DNA of 64,000 nt from Vibrio echinoideorum (GTDB taxonomy: Bacteria; Pseudomonadota; Gammaproteobacteria; Enterobacterales; Vibrionaceae), in the NCBI RefSeq assembly GCF_024347455.1, contig NZ_AP025485.1, forward strand, positions 8,316 to 72,315. Direction: 5' to 3'. The position numbers and the translations under genes were made by a program. Below the pieces are notes generated by a model. That model was not told where the DNA came from. It saw nothing but the letters and a program-made list of their open reading frames with translations, and ran no database searches. Shown here in pieces: positions 40,658-48,487 of the stretch. How positions within the stretch are numbered: the stretch's first letter is position 1; the number at the start of each line of letters is the position of its first letter.

Positions 40658-42751
40658 CTATTCAACCATATCGCCCGCTTCCATCTCTATTTCCGGCGAG
40701 ATGGCTTGCTCTTCAATGGTGCGTTGCGCTTGCGCTTGCTCCTGGTACTCGTGATTGTCTTGAGCTTTTGACTCGACCATCGCTTGCACGGTGTCACTTT
40801 GCATCACTTCTTTCATTTGGCTTGCCTCGTTGAGCATCTCTTCTTTTGAATCGAACTTGGCTTGTTGCAGGTCGAGAAGGGGTTGCCGCTCTTCTTTAGA
40901 TAGGTGAAGGCTCGGTGCGACGCTTTCGTAGTAGGTGGCTTGGGCATAGGCCTCCTGCATAGGCTGTGACAATGTCACGCTACGTTTTTTGAAAGAAGGG
41001 CAGATGTCTTTCATGACATCGAACTCCAAATCCAGTTTAGTGATGAGATCGACACCTGGCGTGCGTAAGTAACACTGCAAATCATCCAAAGCTTGGATTT
41101 CACTCGGCGAGACCACCGGTCTTGTGACCGTTTGATGGCCCAATGACACGCCATCACGCAGCGTGTTCGCACCGTACGACACGTTTTCTTTAGAAATATC
41201 GACTTCTTGCTCCCCCAAGTCTTTGGAAGAGATTTGCGCCATTTGTGCGGAAGGAGCACGAAAGAAAAAGCGCGTGTTCAACAAATCAAACATCTCATCG
41301 GCGGCGTTCTTGCCATAGGTTTTCACCAACTGCGCGTACGATTGGATACCAATTAAGTAGCACCCGCCAAATTTTCGCACTTCGGCTATGATGGACCCCA
41401 ATTCTGGCAGTTTGTGAAGGCTGGGCATTTCATCCATCAAGACCCAAATGCGGCGGTCTTCATCGGCTTCTAATCCTAAAATGGCGTTGGACGCGATAGC
41501 CAACCACATGGAGATGAGCGGCCTAAGTGACGCATGCTGCTGCGCGTTACTCGATAAGAACAAAAACCCGGTCTGCTTATCGTCTTGCACCCAGTCTGTA
41601 ATAGAAAACTTCTTCTGCAGCGCTTGGTCTCGATGCTTATCATCAAGACCGTCTAAAAAACGCATGCTTTTCATGTAGGTGGCCAACACCGATTTAATGG
41701 AAATCGCGGTTTTCTTGATGTCCTTCGATGCCAGGGCGGCCGCCTCGGTGCCTTCAAGAAAATTACCTAACGCTTCAAGCTCACTGGTCAAAATTAAACT
41801 CAATAGGCGTGCGGTCGTCGCGGGTTTATTGTCCTGGCTCATGCGAAAGGCGGTGGATGAAAAAATGGTGCGCGCTGAGTCAACCCAAAATGGATCGCCA
41901 TCGCCGTGTTGTGGGATGAGGGCCGCCGCCATGTTCTCAAAGTCGGGGGCGTCTTTCGCGTCGCACCACACGTCCCAATTCGCGCATCGAGCATCAAACG
42001 GATTCAATATGACGTCGGTCTCAGGGCGATAAAACTTACTGGTGAACACACACCCTTTGTCGTAAATGATGGCTTTGTCGCCACGCGCTCGTATCCATCG
42101 CACCAGTTTGCGGATCATCACTGATTTACCCGAGCCCGTGGTGCCATCGATGAGCAGATGTTGCACCTCAAACGATTGTTTGAGCAGCGCATGGCCATCA
42201 ATCTTAAATTTAGAAATGGTGCCATCGCCATAACCGCGTTTACGGTTCACTTTCGCGCGCTTAATTTGCATCTTAGTTAAGACTTGTGGCTCAACCAGGC
42301 GAAAACCACGCACATGAAAGTCTTCACTCTGTTTCTCGCCTTGCTCTTTGAAAAAACGCTGCAGCAGATAAAAGATGAAGAATCCGACCAACATCGAAAT
42401 GAGGTAATAGACTTGGAAGTTTCGCCACACCTCGGCGTGAATATCGAGAAGCACGACATTTTCAAGCTGAGACGCGAGCGTGGACTGGTAGCGCTCACCG
42501 TCCCACACTGTGGTCACCAAGCTGTCTAATGGTTTGCCGAACTTAGCGTATAAAATGTTCCGCCAGTAATAGAACTCCCCCCAAAAGGCGTGACGCGGAG
42601 CTTGCCACAGTGTCAGGGCGAGGGTAGCCAATAACATCCCAAAACCAATGAACTTGATGAGGGTGTTGTTGACTTGAAATAACATTCGAATGGAATGGAA
42701 GGTGACTTGGCCACCTCGGGTAAAATGGTTACTTTTCTTACGGGTACGCAT
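40658..42751 (-). CDS. traD: Type IV coupling protein TraD
   Basis: 697 residues. Two transmembrane helices lie at the N-terminus (LIKFIGFGMLLATLALTLWQ and YYLISMLVGFFIFYLLQRFF). The VirD4/TraD ATPase follows: Walker A LLIDGTTGSGKSVMIRKL, KAIIYDKGCVFTSKFYRP, and Walker B RIWVLMDEMPSLHKLPELGS. The C-terminal 130 residues are Gln/Glu-rich, as in other TraD proteins, and probably contact the relaxosome. It links relaxase-DNA to the type IV secretion channel at the inner membrane. It is transcribed ahead of traI on the same strand. Confidence 0.96.
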   Translation of the reverse strand: MRTRKKSNHFTRGGQVTFHSIRMLFQVNNTLIKFIGFGMLLATLALTLWQAPRHAFWGEFYYWRNILYAKFGKPLDSLVTTVWDGERYQSTLASQLENVVLLDIHAEVWRNFQVYYLISMLVGFFIFYLLQRFFKEQGEKQSEDFHVRGFRLVEPQVLTKMQIKRAKVNRKRGYGDGTISKFKIDGHALLKQSFEVQHLLIDGTTGSGKSVMIRKLVRWIRARGDKAIIYDKGCVFTSKFYRPETDVILNPFDARCANWDVWCDAKDAPDFENMAAALIPQHGDGDPFWVDSARTIFSSTAFRMSQDNKPATTARLLSLILTSELEALGNFLEGTEAAALASKDIKKTAISIKSVLATYMKSMRFLDGLDDKHRDQALQKKFSITDWVQDDKQTGFLFLSSNAQQHASLRPLISMWLAIASNAILGLEADEDRRIWVLMDEMPSLHKLPELGSIIAEVRKFGGCYLIGIQSYAQLVKTYGKNAADEMFDLLNTRFFFRAPSAQMAQISSKDLGEQEVDISKENVSYGANTLRDGVSLGHQTVTRPVVSPSEIQALDDLQCYLRTPGVDLITKLDLEFDVMKDICPSFKKRSVTLSQPMQEAYAQATYYESVAPSLHLSKEERQPLLDLQQAKFDSKEEMLNEASQMKEVMQSDTVQAMVESKAQDNHEYQEQAQAQRTIEEQAISPEIEMEAGDMVE

Positions 42752-42900
42752 CGTCGCTCCTTATTTAAGAGTTGGCGTTGAAGGTAAAGTGGTGAAATGA
42801 ACGTGTTCACTGCCATTCAAAGGAAAGGCTGTGCTTACGCCATGATTTTCATTGGGGATTTGATACACTGTGCGACTGATTGGATAAACAGAGCGCTTTG

Positions 42901-43500
42901 ATGAGTCAAAATTTAAAACACTACCTAGCTCTGGATGAGCTGGTTACCCATTCACTGCTGACGCTCTATTGCACCATGAGTCAGCAAGGCGGGTTTTGGA
43001 CGGTCAAGAAACGCAATGCCTTCTTGGTGAAATACCTCAAACCGAAAGTAAAGCAGGCTCATTTCTCTGTGTGCAAAAACGACCTAAAAACCATGCTCAC
43101 TATTGGTCGCCAAACCAGAGGCAATCTTGAGCAAAAGTTGTGGACGGTCAATCAACTGAACCTTGAGTATCAGGCTCGATTGTCACAGGCGGATGAACTC
43201 TATCTCATGCTGACAGACCTCAATGAGCAGCACCAGTTTCCTTCCAAGCTCGACCATCCCGACAAAGCGAGCGAAGAGGAGATCTTGTACATGACCCAGT
43301 CAGAAATTGAAGAAGGGTTTGATAAAGACAATAACCAAATCAAACCCTTGGTGATGACTGTCAAAACGACGCGCCTCAAAGCGCTGATTGAGGCCGTGCA
43401 AGCCCAAGGTGTCTATCGCGTAGAAATCGAGCATGTGGATGATCATGAAGTGATTCACTTACTCTTGCATCGCATTTCCTCCCCCAAAAGTGAGTGGTAA
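42901..43500 (+). CDS. Unknown protein divergent from traD
   Basis: 199 residues from the ATG at 42901; a TTG start 21 nt upstream is less likely. Soluble: a helical N-terminal half (LDELVTHSLLTLYCTMSQQG, KYLKPKVKQAHFSVCKNDLK) and a C-terminal half with VKTTRLKALIEAVQAQGVYR, IEHVDDHEVIHLLLHRI, which looks like a ferredoxin-like or swapped-hairpin domain. It lies 150 bp from traD, divergently transcribed, so the two share a promoter region. I do not recognise the family. A transfer-control or host-interaction role is only suggested by position. Confidence 0.65.
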   Translation: MSQNLKHYLALDELVTHSLLTLYCTMSQQGGFWTVKKRNAFLVKYLKPKVKQAHFSVCKNDLKTMLTIGRQTRGNLEQKLWTVNQLNLEYQARLSQADELYLMLTDLNEQHQFPSKLDHPDKASEEEILYMTQSEIEEGFDKDNNQIKPLVMTVKTTRLKALIEAVQAQGVYRVEIEHVDDHEVIHLLLHRISSPKSEW

Positions 43501-43676
43501 GCGCGTTGTTGGACAATGACCTCTTTATTTCTCCCCCTCTGTGCCATCTAAGCTTTTATATGAGACCCAGTTAACAAAGCATCACTACTTTCAAATGAAT
43601 TTTGACACACACTTCGACAAGCATTATATATGCAGCCGCTTAGTCATATAAAAACTCAACAATAAATAGGCTTAAC

Positions 43677-44084
43677 ATGAACCCAATGATTAAAACGTTA
43701 CTGAACATTCGCACTTTGCGAGCATTCTCTCGAGAATTAACTTTTGAGCAGCTTGAAGACGCACTGGATAAATTAACAACCGTGTATCTGGAACGCCAGG
43801 AAAGCGAAGAAGCTGAACGTGAAGCGCGCGCAGAAAAAGAGGCCAAAGTGGCTGAAATGGCAAAACAAATGTCAGAGAGTGGAATAGGGGTAGAGGACTT
43901 ACTGGCAGCGCTCTCTGGACAGCCAAAAACAAAAAAAATTCGTCAATCAAGACCCGCGAAATACCAATACACTGATGAGAGCGGCACTGAAAAAACATGG
44001 ACAGGACAAGGTCGCACACCTGCGGCCATTCAAACGAAATTAGATGCGGGTCAATCCATTGATGATTTTTTGATTAAGCGCTAG
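43677..44084 (+). CDS. hns: Plasmid H-NS family nucleoid protein
   Basis: 135 residues, the standard H-NS length. The N-terminal helices (TLLNIRTLRAFSRELTFEQL, EDALDKLTTVYLERQE) form the oligomerisation domain, followed by a charged coiled linker. The C-terminus carries the DNA-binding signature KYQYTDESGTEKTWTGQGRTP, with the core GQGRTP loop that reads the AT-rich minor groove. Plasmid-encoded H-NS copies silence AT-rich cargo and transfer genes and reduce host cost. The AT-rich cargo in this window would be natural targets. Confidence 0.93.
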   Translation: MNPMIKTLLNIRTLRAFSRELTFEQLEDALDKLTTVYLERQESEEAEREARAEKEAKVAEMAKQMSESGIGVEDLLAALSGQPKTKKIRQSRPAKYQYTDESGTEKTWTGQGRTPAAIQTKLDAGQSIDDFLIKR

Positions 44085-44132
44085 TTTCCTTTTACTCAAA
44101 CAATGGCTTACTTATCATAGCCAGGCCTGCTG

Positions 44133-44160
44133 GGCTTATTTATCACGAGAGATAAGCCCA
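44133..44160 (+). terminator. Inverted repeat after the H-NS gene
   Basis: GGGCTTAT and ATAAGCCC pair around a 12-nt loop, 50 bp after the hns stop. There is no T-run. The rest of 44085-44664 holds the dispersed repeat and no gene I can support. Confidence 0.5.
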
Positions 44161-44486
44161 CAATGACCCAACATTTCGACGAGAATGATACCTTACTGAA
44201 GTCAGAGACGGTATTTATGAAAGGGCTCGGAGACGCCAAAAAAAGCGCCGAAATATGACCATAATACGAATAAAATACCATTAATGAGCTTCTAGCATTT
44301 AAACGAATAGGGGGGCTGTACCTATTTCAGAGGAAAGTCCAATGTGAGTCGCCACCCCTTTATTTCTAAGGGCTGAATGTTGAAGGCTGTTTCTTAGGCC
44401 ATCTCTTATGGCGTCATGTTACTTGGTAATTAAGGTACGACAGAATCGCTTGGTGATCACACTTGAAGCCAATCATCTGAAACACG

Positions 44487-44563
44487 TTTTTGGACAAAAC
44501 CTTGCAAGTTCTTTTGCTAAATTAGAAAACCATCAATAACTACAGGTATGGCAAATTTACTTG
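44487..44563 (+). repeat. Dispersed intergenic repeat, copy 5
   Basis: TTTTTGGACAAAACC, TTGCTAAATTAGAAAACC, CAATAACTACAGGTATGGCAAA and TTTACTTG follow the order of copy 2; the closing TGTCCA is lost. It separates hns from the lipoprotein gene, 32 kb away from the other copies. Confidence 0.65.
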
Positions 44564-44664
44564 TGAAGAGCTAGTGCGATGAGTAACATCGCACTAGCAA
44601 AAGTATTGGTTTAGGTGCGTATTAAGTGACGTTACGTTAAATGCTCACCTAATCCATCAGTACG

Positions 44665-46563
44665 CTAAACTATCACATAAGGACTTGAGACGCAGGATGC
44701 GTAGCGCTTGGAGCTCGAAAAGCTAGAGACAACGACGCCTTCGCCCAGGTTTACGTCGTAATGGATACCAGCAGCATAAGTAGTCGCCGACCAATAGCTG
44801 AGGATGGTCGGCCAACCGCGCGCGGTAAACATATTACCAGATACGTCGGATAGCTCATTTTTTAACTCGTCTCTTTTTGCTAAATGCCAGTTCGTTCGTC
44901 CGCCGAGTTTATAGGTGTTATAGCTATCGCACAGTAGAGATGCATTATTCTGGTCGAATTGGTAAAAACTACCCTCAGGGCCGTAAGTGTCGTCTGTAGA
45001 TAAAATACCGTTATTAGCACTACCGCCAATGCTGTCTAGGTAAGCCACTGATGGTGAACTGGTAAATAACTTACCATTACCTGTATCGAAGATATCAATA
45101 CATGCACCCGCCAAATCAGCACATATACTCACACCCACCGGACTACTGGTCACACCATCTTTGCTGGCTGTGAGTGTCGTACTGCCCTCCTCAACACCTG
45201 TCAATAAACCATCTGATGACACGGTAGCCTTATCCGTATCGATAGATGTCCACGTCGCTGAGCTAGAGATGTCAAAAGTCGTCACATCACTGAATGTCGC
45301 CATTGCCACCAACTGCTGAGTTTGACCTTTCTGAATATTCACAGGCGAAGGCGTTACTTGAATCGATGTGATAAAGGCAAGCCTGACGGTTACGTTAACC
45401 GGACTACTGGTCTTACCATCCTTACTGGCCGTGAGTGTCGTATTACCCGCTTCAACTGCAGATAATAAACCGGTTGGTGACACGGTAGCCGTATCCGTAT
45501 CGATAGATGTCCACGTCGCTGAGCTAGAGATGTCAAAAGTCGTCATATCACTGAATGTCGCCATCGCCACCAACTGCTGAGTCTGACCTTTCGGAATATT
45601 CACAGACGAAGGCGTTACTTGAATCGATGTGATAAAGCCAGGCGTGATGGTTACGTTAACGGTATTACTGGAATAACCACCTTTGCTGGCCGTGAGTGTC
45701 GTATTACCCGCTTCAACTGCAGATAATAAACCGGTTGGTGACACGGTAGCCGCATCCGTATCGATAGGTGTCCACGTCACTGAGCTAGAGATGTCAGATG
45801 AAGTCATATCACTGTACGTCGCTGTTGCAGTTAACTGTTGAGTCTGACCTTTCGTAATACTCACAGACGAAGGCGTCACTTGAATGGCAGTAATGACCGC
45901 CCCAGTAACATTTACCATCACCATGTTACTGGTCACACTATCCTTCGTGGCCGTGAGTGTAGTATTACCCGCTTCAACCGCAGATAATAAACCGGTTGGT
46001 GACACGGTAGCCGCATCCGTATCGATAGGTGTCCACGTCACTGAGCTAGAGATGTCAGATGAAGTCATATCACTGTACGTCGCTGTTGCGGTTAACTGTT
46101 GAGTCTGACCTTTCGCAATATTCACAGGCGAAGGGGTTACTTGAATGGCAGTAATGAACGCTGCCGAAACATTCACGTCCACCGTATTACTGGTGATGCC
46201 ATCTTTGGTGGCCATAAGTGTAGTATTACCCACTTCAACCGCAGATAATAAACCGGTTGGTGACACGGTAGCCGTATCCGTATCGATAGGTGTCCACGTC
46301 ACTGAGCTAGAGATGTCAGATGAAGTCATATCACTGTACGTCGCTGTTGCGGTTAACTGTTGAGTCTGACCTTTCGCAATATTCACAGGCGAAGGGGTTA
46401 CTTGAATGGCAGTAATGAACGCTGCCGAAACATTCACGTCCACCGTATTACTGGTGCTGCCATCTTTGGTGGCCATAAACGCACCTTCTGAATTACAGCC
46501 GCTTAATAGAATTAGTAGCGGTAAAACCACAAGGGCAAGAAAACCTTTAAAAAATGGATTCAT
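44665..46563 (-). CDS. Surface lipoprotein with tandem Ig-like (BIG2) repeats and DUF1566-like C-terminus
   Basis: 632 residues. The signal peptide ends in a lipobox (LVVLPLLILLSGC). Five Ig-like repeats of about 87 residues follow, each with the blocks FITAIQVTPSPVNIAKGQTQ, QLTATATYSDMTSSDISSSV and TATVSPTGLLSAVEAGNTTL. At DNA level they repeat every 261 bp and are nearly identical, so copy number may vary. The C-terminal 130 residues (GGRTNWHLAKRDELKNEL, SYWSATTYAAG) fit the DUF1566/Lcl family seen on surface proteins. It lies next to a beta-barrel gene transcribed just upstream, 11 bp away. Likely a cell-surface adhesin or mating/host-contact factor. Confidence 0.85.
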   Translation of the reverse strand: MNPFFKGFLALVVLPLLILLSGCNSEGAFMATKDGSTSNTVDVNVSAAFITAIQVTPSPVNIAKGQTQQLTATATYSDMTSSDISSSVTWTPIDTDTATVSPTGLLSAVEVGNTTLMATKDGITSNTVDVNVSAAFITAIQVTPSPVNIAKGQTQQLTATATYSDMTSSDISSSVTWTPIDTDAATVSPTGLLSAVEAGNTTLTATKDSVTSNMVMVNVTGAVITAIQVTPSSVSITKGQTQQLTATATYSDMTSSDISSSVTWTPIDTDAATVSPTGLLSAVEAGNTTLTASKGGYSSNTVNVTITPGFITSIQVTPSSVNIPKGQTQQLVAMATFSDMTTFDISSSATWTSIDTDTATVSPTGLLSAVEAGNTTLTASKDGKTSSPVNVTVRLAFITSIQVTPSPVNIQKGQTQQLVAMATFSDVTTFDISSSATWTSIDTDKATVSSDGLLTGVEEGSTTLTASKDGVTSSPVGVSICADLAGACIDIFDTGNGKLFTSSPSVAYLDSIGGSANNGILSTDDTYGPEGSFYQFDQNNASLLCDSYNTYKLGGRTNWHLAKRDELKNELSDVSGNMFTARGWPTILSYWSATTYAAGIHYDVNLGEGVVVSSFSSSKRYASCVSSPYVIV

Positions 46564-46574
46564 AACAATACGAC

Positions 46575-47168
46575 CTAGTCTTGAAACTGAACGTTGGAGG
46601 AATCAACTCGCGCGGGTTGAGTAGTCTGCCCAAAGGTATAAGCAAGGCTTACCAACGCTGCGTGGCTATCGTATTTTCCGGTGTTTGATTTACCTAGACC
46701 ATCAATGTACTGATAGCCGACGGATAAACTGAAACTCGGCGTAAAGACATAACTCACCCCGACCTCACCTAAAGGAGAGAAACCGGTCGCACTGAGCTTA
46801 TCTGACGAAAGCGACTTTTTTTCCATATCCCAATAGGATGCACCAAGTCTCCCGTACAGACTCACGTTGTCTTGCAGATACCAATCGTAACGTAAGGCAC
46901 TTTCAATTAACCACGTTTTAACATTGACCGATGTGGCATCCGCCTTTAAGTCATCATGATATTGATAGCCGACATCCCAACGCCAAGCTGGAGATAGCTG
47001 CAACCCACCATAAATCCCCCCAATCGCTCCATTTGGGTCTGAGTGTTGATAAGTATCATCGGAAGCCCATTGATACCCCCCTTGCACACCAATAAAAAAC
47101 TGAGTAGACCCCGTATCGGCAAACACAGGAACACTCAACAAACTCGTCAGTAATATTATTTTTCTCAT
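46575..47168 (-). CDS. OmpA-type beta-barrel outer membrane protein
   Basis: 197 residues from the ATG at 47168 (MRKIILLTSLLSVPVFA, a clear signal peptide); a GTG 9 nt upstream is the alternative start. Alternating aromatic strands are typical of an eight-stranded barrel: FFIGVQGGYQW, WRWDVGYQYHDD, SLYGRLGASYWDM, GEVGVSYVFTPSFSLSVGYQ and the terminal HAALVSLAYTFG. No OmpA peptidoglycan-binding domain follows. It is coupled to the Ig-repeat lipoprotein gene and sits behind a 9-bp tandem repeat that may tune its promoter. It may anchor or export the partner or serve as a receptor shield. Confidence 0.8.
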   Translation of the reverse strand: MRKIILLTSLLSVPVFADTGSTQFFIGVQGGYQWASDDTYQHSDPNGAIGGIYGGLQLSPAWRWDVGYQYHDDLKADATSVNVKTWLIESALRYDWYLQDNVSLYGRLGASYWDMEKKSLSSDKLSATGFSPLGEVGVSYVFTPSFSLSVGYQYIDGLGKSNTGKYDSHAALVSLAYTFGQTTQPARVDSSNVQFQD

Positions 47169-47178
47169 CGCCTTCACG

Positions 47179-47220
47179 TTATTAAGTTATTAAGTTATTA
47201 AGTTATTAAGTTATTAAGTT
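47179..47220. repeat. 9-bp tandem repeat (TTATTAAGT, about 4.7 copies)
   Basis: Perfect head-to-tail copies begin 10 bp upstream of the barrel-protein ATG and lie where the ribosome site or promoter should be. Slipped-strand change in copy number would alter spacing, as in phase-variable genes. Confidence 0.85.
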
Positions 47221-47266
47221 GTATCACTTTTAGTGATGATTTTGCAACTAAATGATGTGCAACCTT

Positions 47267-47553
47267 TCAAAAACGGGTGTTCATTATTCCTATTATGTAA
47301 AACCCGCGAGTTAGCCACCAGAAACAGACCTCATAGCGCCTCAAACGCTCTTAGCGAAAATTTACGACACTTAACCAAGGCAATGCACATCCAAAAGGCA
47401 TTGTAAGTTTGTGACACTTTCAGAGCGATTTACAGCAAGAATTGACATCTTTTTGATTCAACCAAAGTTCATACCGAATCGACGAAAAGTACACCTTAAT
47501 GGACGGTCATAAAGCAAACCAACTAAATCATTGCAACAATGATTTAGGGTTTA
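47267..47553. repeat. 285-bp inverted repeat, arm B (mate at 3338-3625)
   Basis: Reverse-complement copy of arm A, with about nine of ten bases identical by eye. It ends with the perfect palindrome CTAAATCATTG-CAA-CAATGATTTAG (47523-47547). 47554-47800 holds no gene I can support; short frames there lack ribosome sites. Confidence 0.8.
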
Positions 47554-47800
47554 AGACCTACGGAGTAAGACCGAGATTGAATGATATTTGGACATAAATC
47601 GTTTAGAGCCGATGATCTAACTCTTGCGTTCCACATGCCCTGATATTGCGCAAAAACGATCAATCTTTATTGGAATCGACAACGACGGTATCTTGCATTG
47701 GTTTTCTCCAAGCGTAATCAAGCAAGCTTGGCGCCTCTTCAGTCGCCTAACTTGGGTGCCAGTGGCGGGGGGAAGAATATCTTCGTTGTTATCACCCATG

Positions 47801-47830
47801 AAAAAGGCACTCCGTGTGGCGTGCCTTTTT
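47801..47830. terminator. Bidirectional terminator closing the tra operon
   Basis: AAAAAGGCAC and GTGCCTTTTT form a 10-bp stem with a 10-nt loop. It lies 25 bp after the last tra-operon gene on the minus strand. Confidence 0.85.
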
Positions 47831-47854
47831 AGAGTGTGGTTGGCGTTAAGGAGG

Positions 47855-48409
47855 CTAGTATTTAAAGCCCACCAAACGGTGCGATTGCGGCACTTGGTCG
47901 TAACACGGGTATTTGTTTTGTAAGCCATACATAATCAAGCCTGTTGTATAACTAAACGCAGCAACACCATCAAACTCATCGAAAGCTTTTGGATCGTGTT
48001 TTAAATCTCTTTCTAATGCCTCCCAAATGATGTTCTCTATGAACTCGGTCGGGTTTTTCGCGTTGTGACTGACCGTTTTCAAGCTGCCGCCTGCTGGACA
48101 AAACCACGGCACCACATTGGTCTGGATTTGTTGGTTAATACTGCCGATGTGCGCGGCTTGCATTCCCCACAAAAACGCTTTGAGCTTAGCGTTCTGTTCG
48201 GTGCCAGGTTGGTCAAGGTAGCGGATGAAATAGGACAGGTTGTCGACCTGTTCCATCTTCTCTTGCTTATATTTTGATAAGTCATCCGATTGGTACTTGG
48301 TGTTCAGTTTCACGATAAGCTGCTCTAACGCGGGGCTTTTGTGCCACGGCTGCGCCATAGCCGGTAGGCTCACCAACACACTGAGTAAACCGCCTATTAT
48401 CCATTTCAT
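47855..48409 (-). CDS. Periplasmic protein at the entry-exclusion position
   Basis: 184 residues. A signal peptide (MKWIIGGLLSVLVSLPAMAQ) is followed by a helical soluble domain with four spaced motifs: LKAFLWGMQAAHIGSINQQI, VPWFCPAGGSLKTV, FIENIIWEALERDL and NKYPCYDQVP. Two Cys residues could form a disulfide. The C-P-A-G and Y-P-C pattern recalls Rap1a/Tai-type periplasmic immunity proteins, but loosely. The gene directly follows traG, exactly where SXT has eex and F has traS/traT. By position it is a candidate exclusion factor that stops redundant entry. That role is inferred. Confidence 0.6.
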   Translation of the reverse strand: MKWIIGGLLSVLVSLPAMAQPWHKSPALEQLIVKLNTKYQSDDLSKYKQEKMEQVDNLSYFIRYLDQPGTEQNAKLKAFLWGMQAAHIGSINQQIQTNVVPWFCPAGGSLKTVSHNAKNPTEFIENIIWEALERDLKHDPKAFDEFDGVAAFSYTTGLIMYGLQNKYPCYDQVPQSHRLVGFKY

Positions 48410-48487
48410 ATGTCACTCCAACCCTCACCAATATAGGCACCATATTAACACAGTTTACTATGTGTTTAAATATACAGCGCTGTGTTT

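Noticed and set aside
46145..46624. Long + strand frames inside the Ig-repeat lipoprotein
   Set aside because: They repeat every 261 bp as antisense shadows of the tandem repeat and have no ribosome sites.
47617..47928. Open frames on both strands after arm B of the inverted repeat
   Set aside because: No ribosome site, odd composition, and they run through a terminator and into the end of the 184-residue gene.
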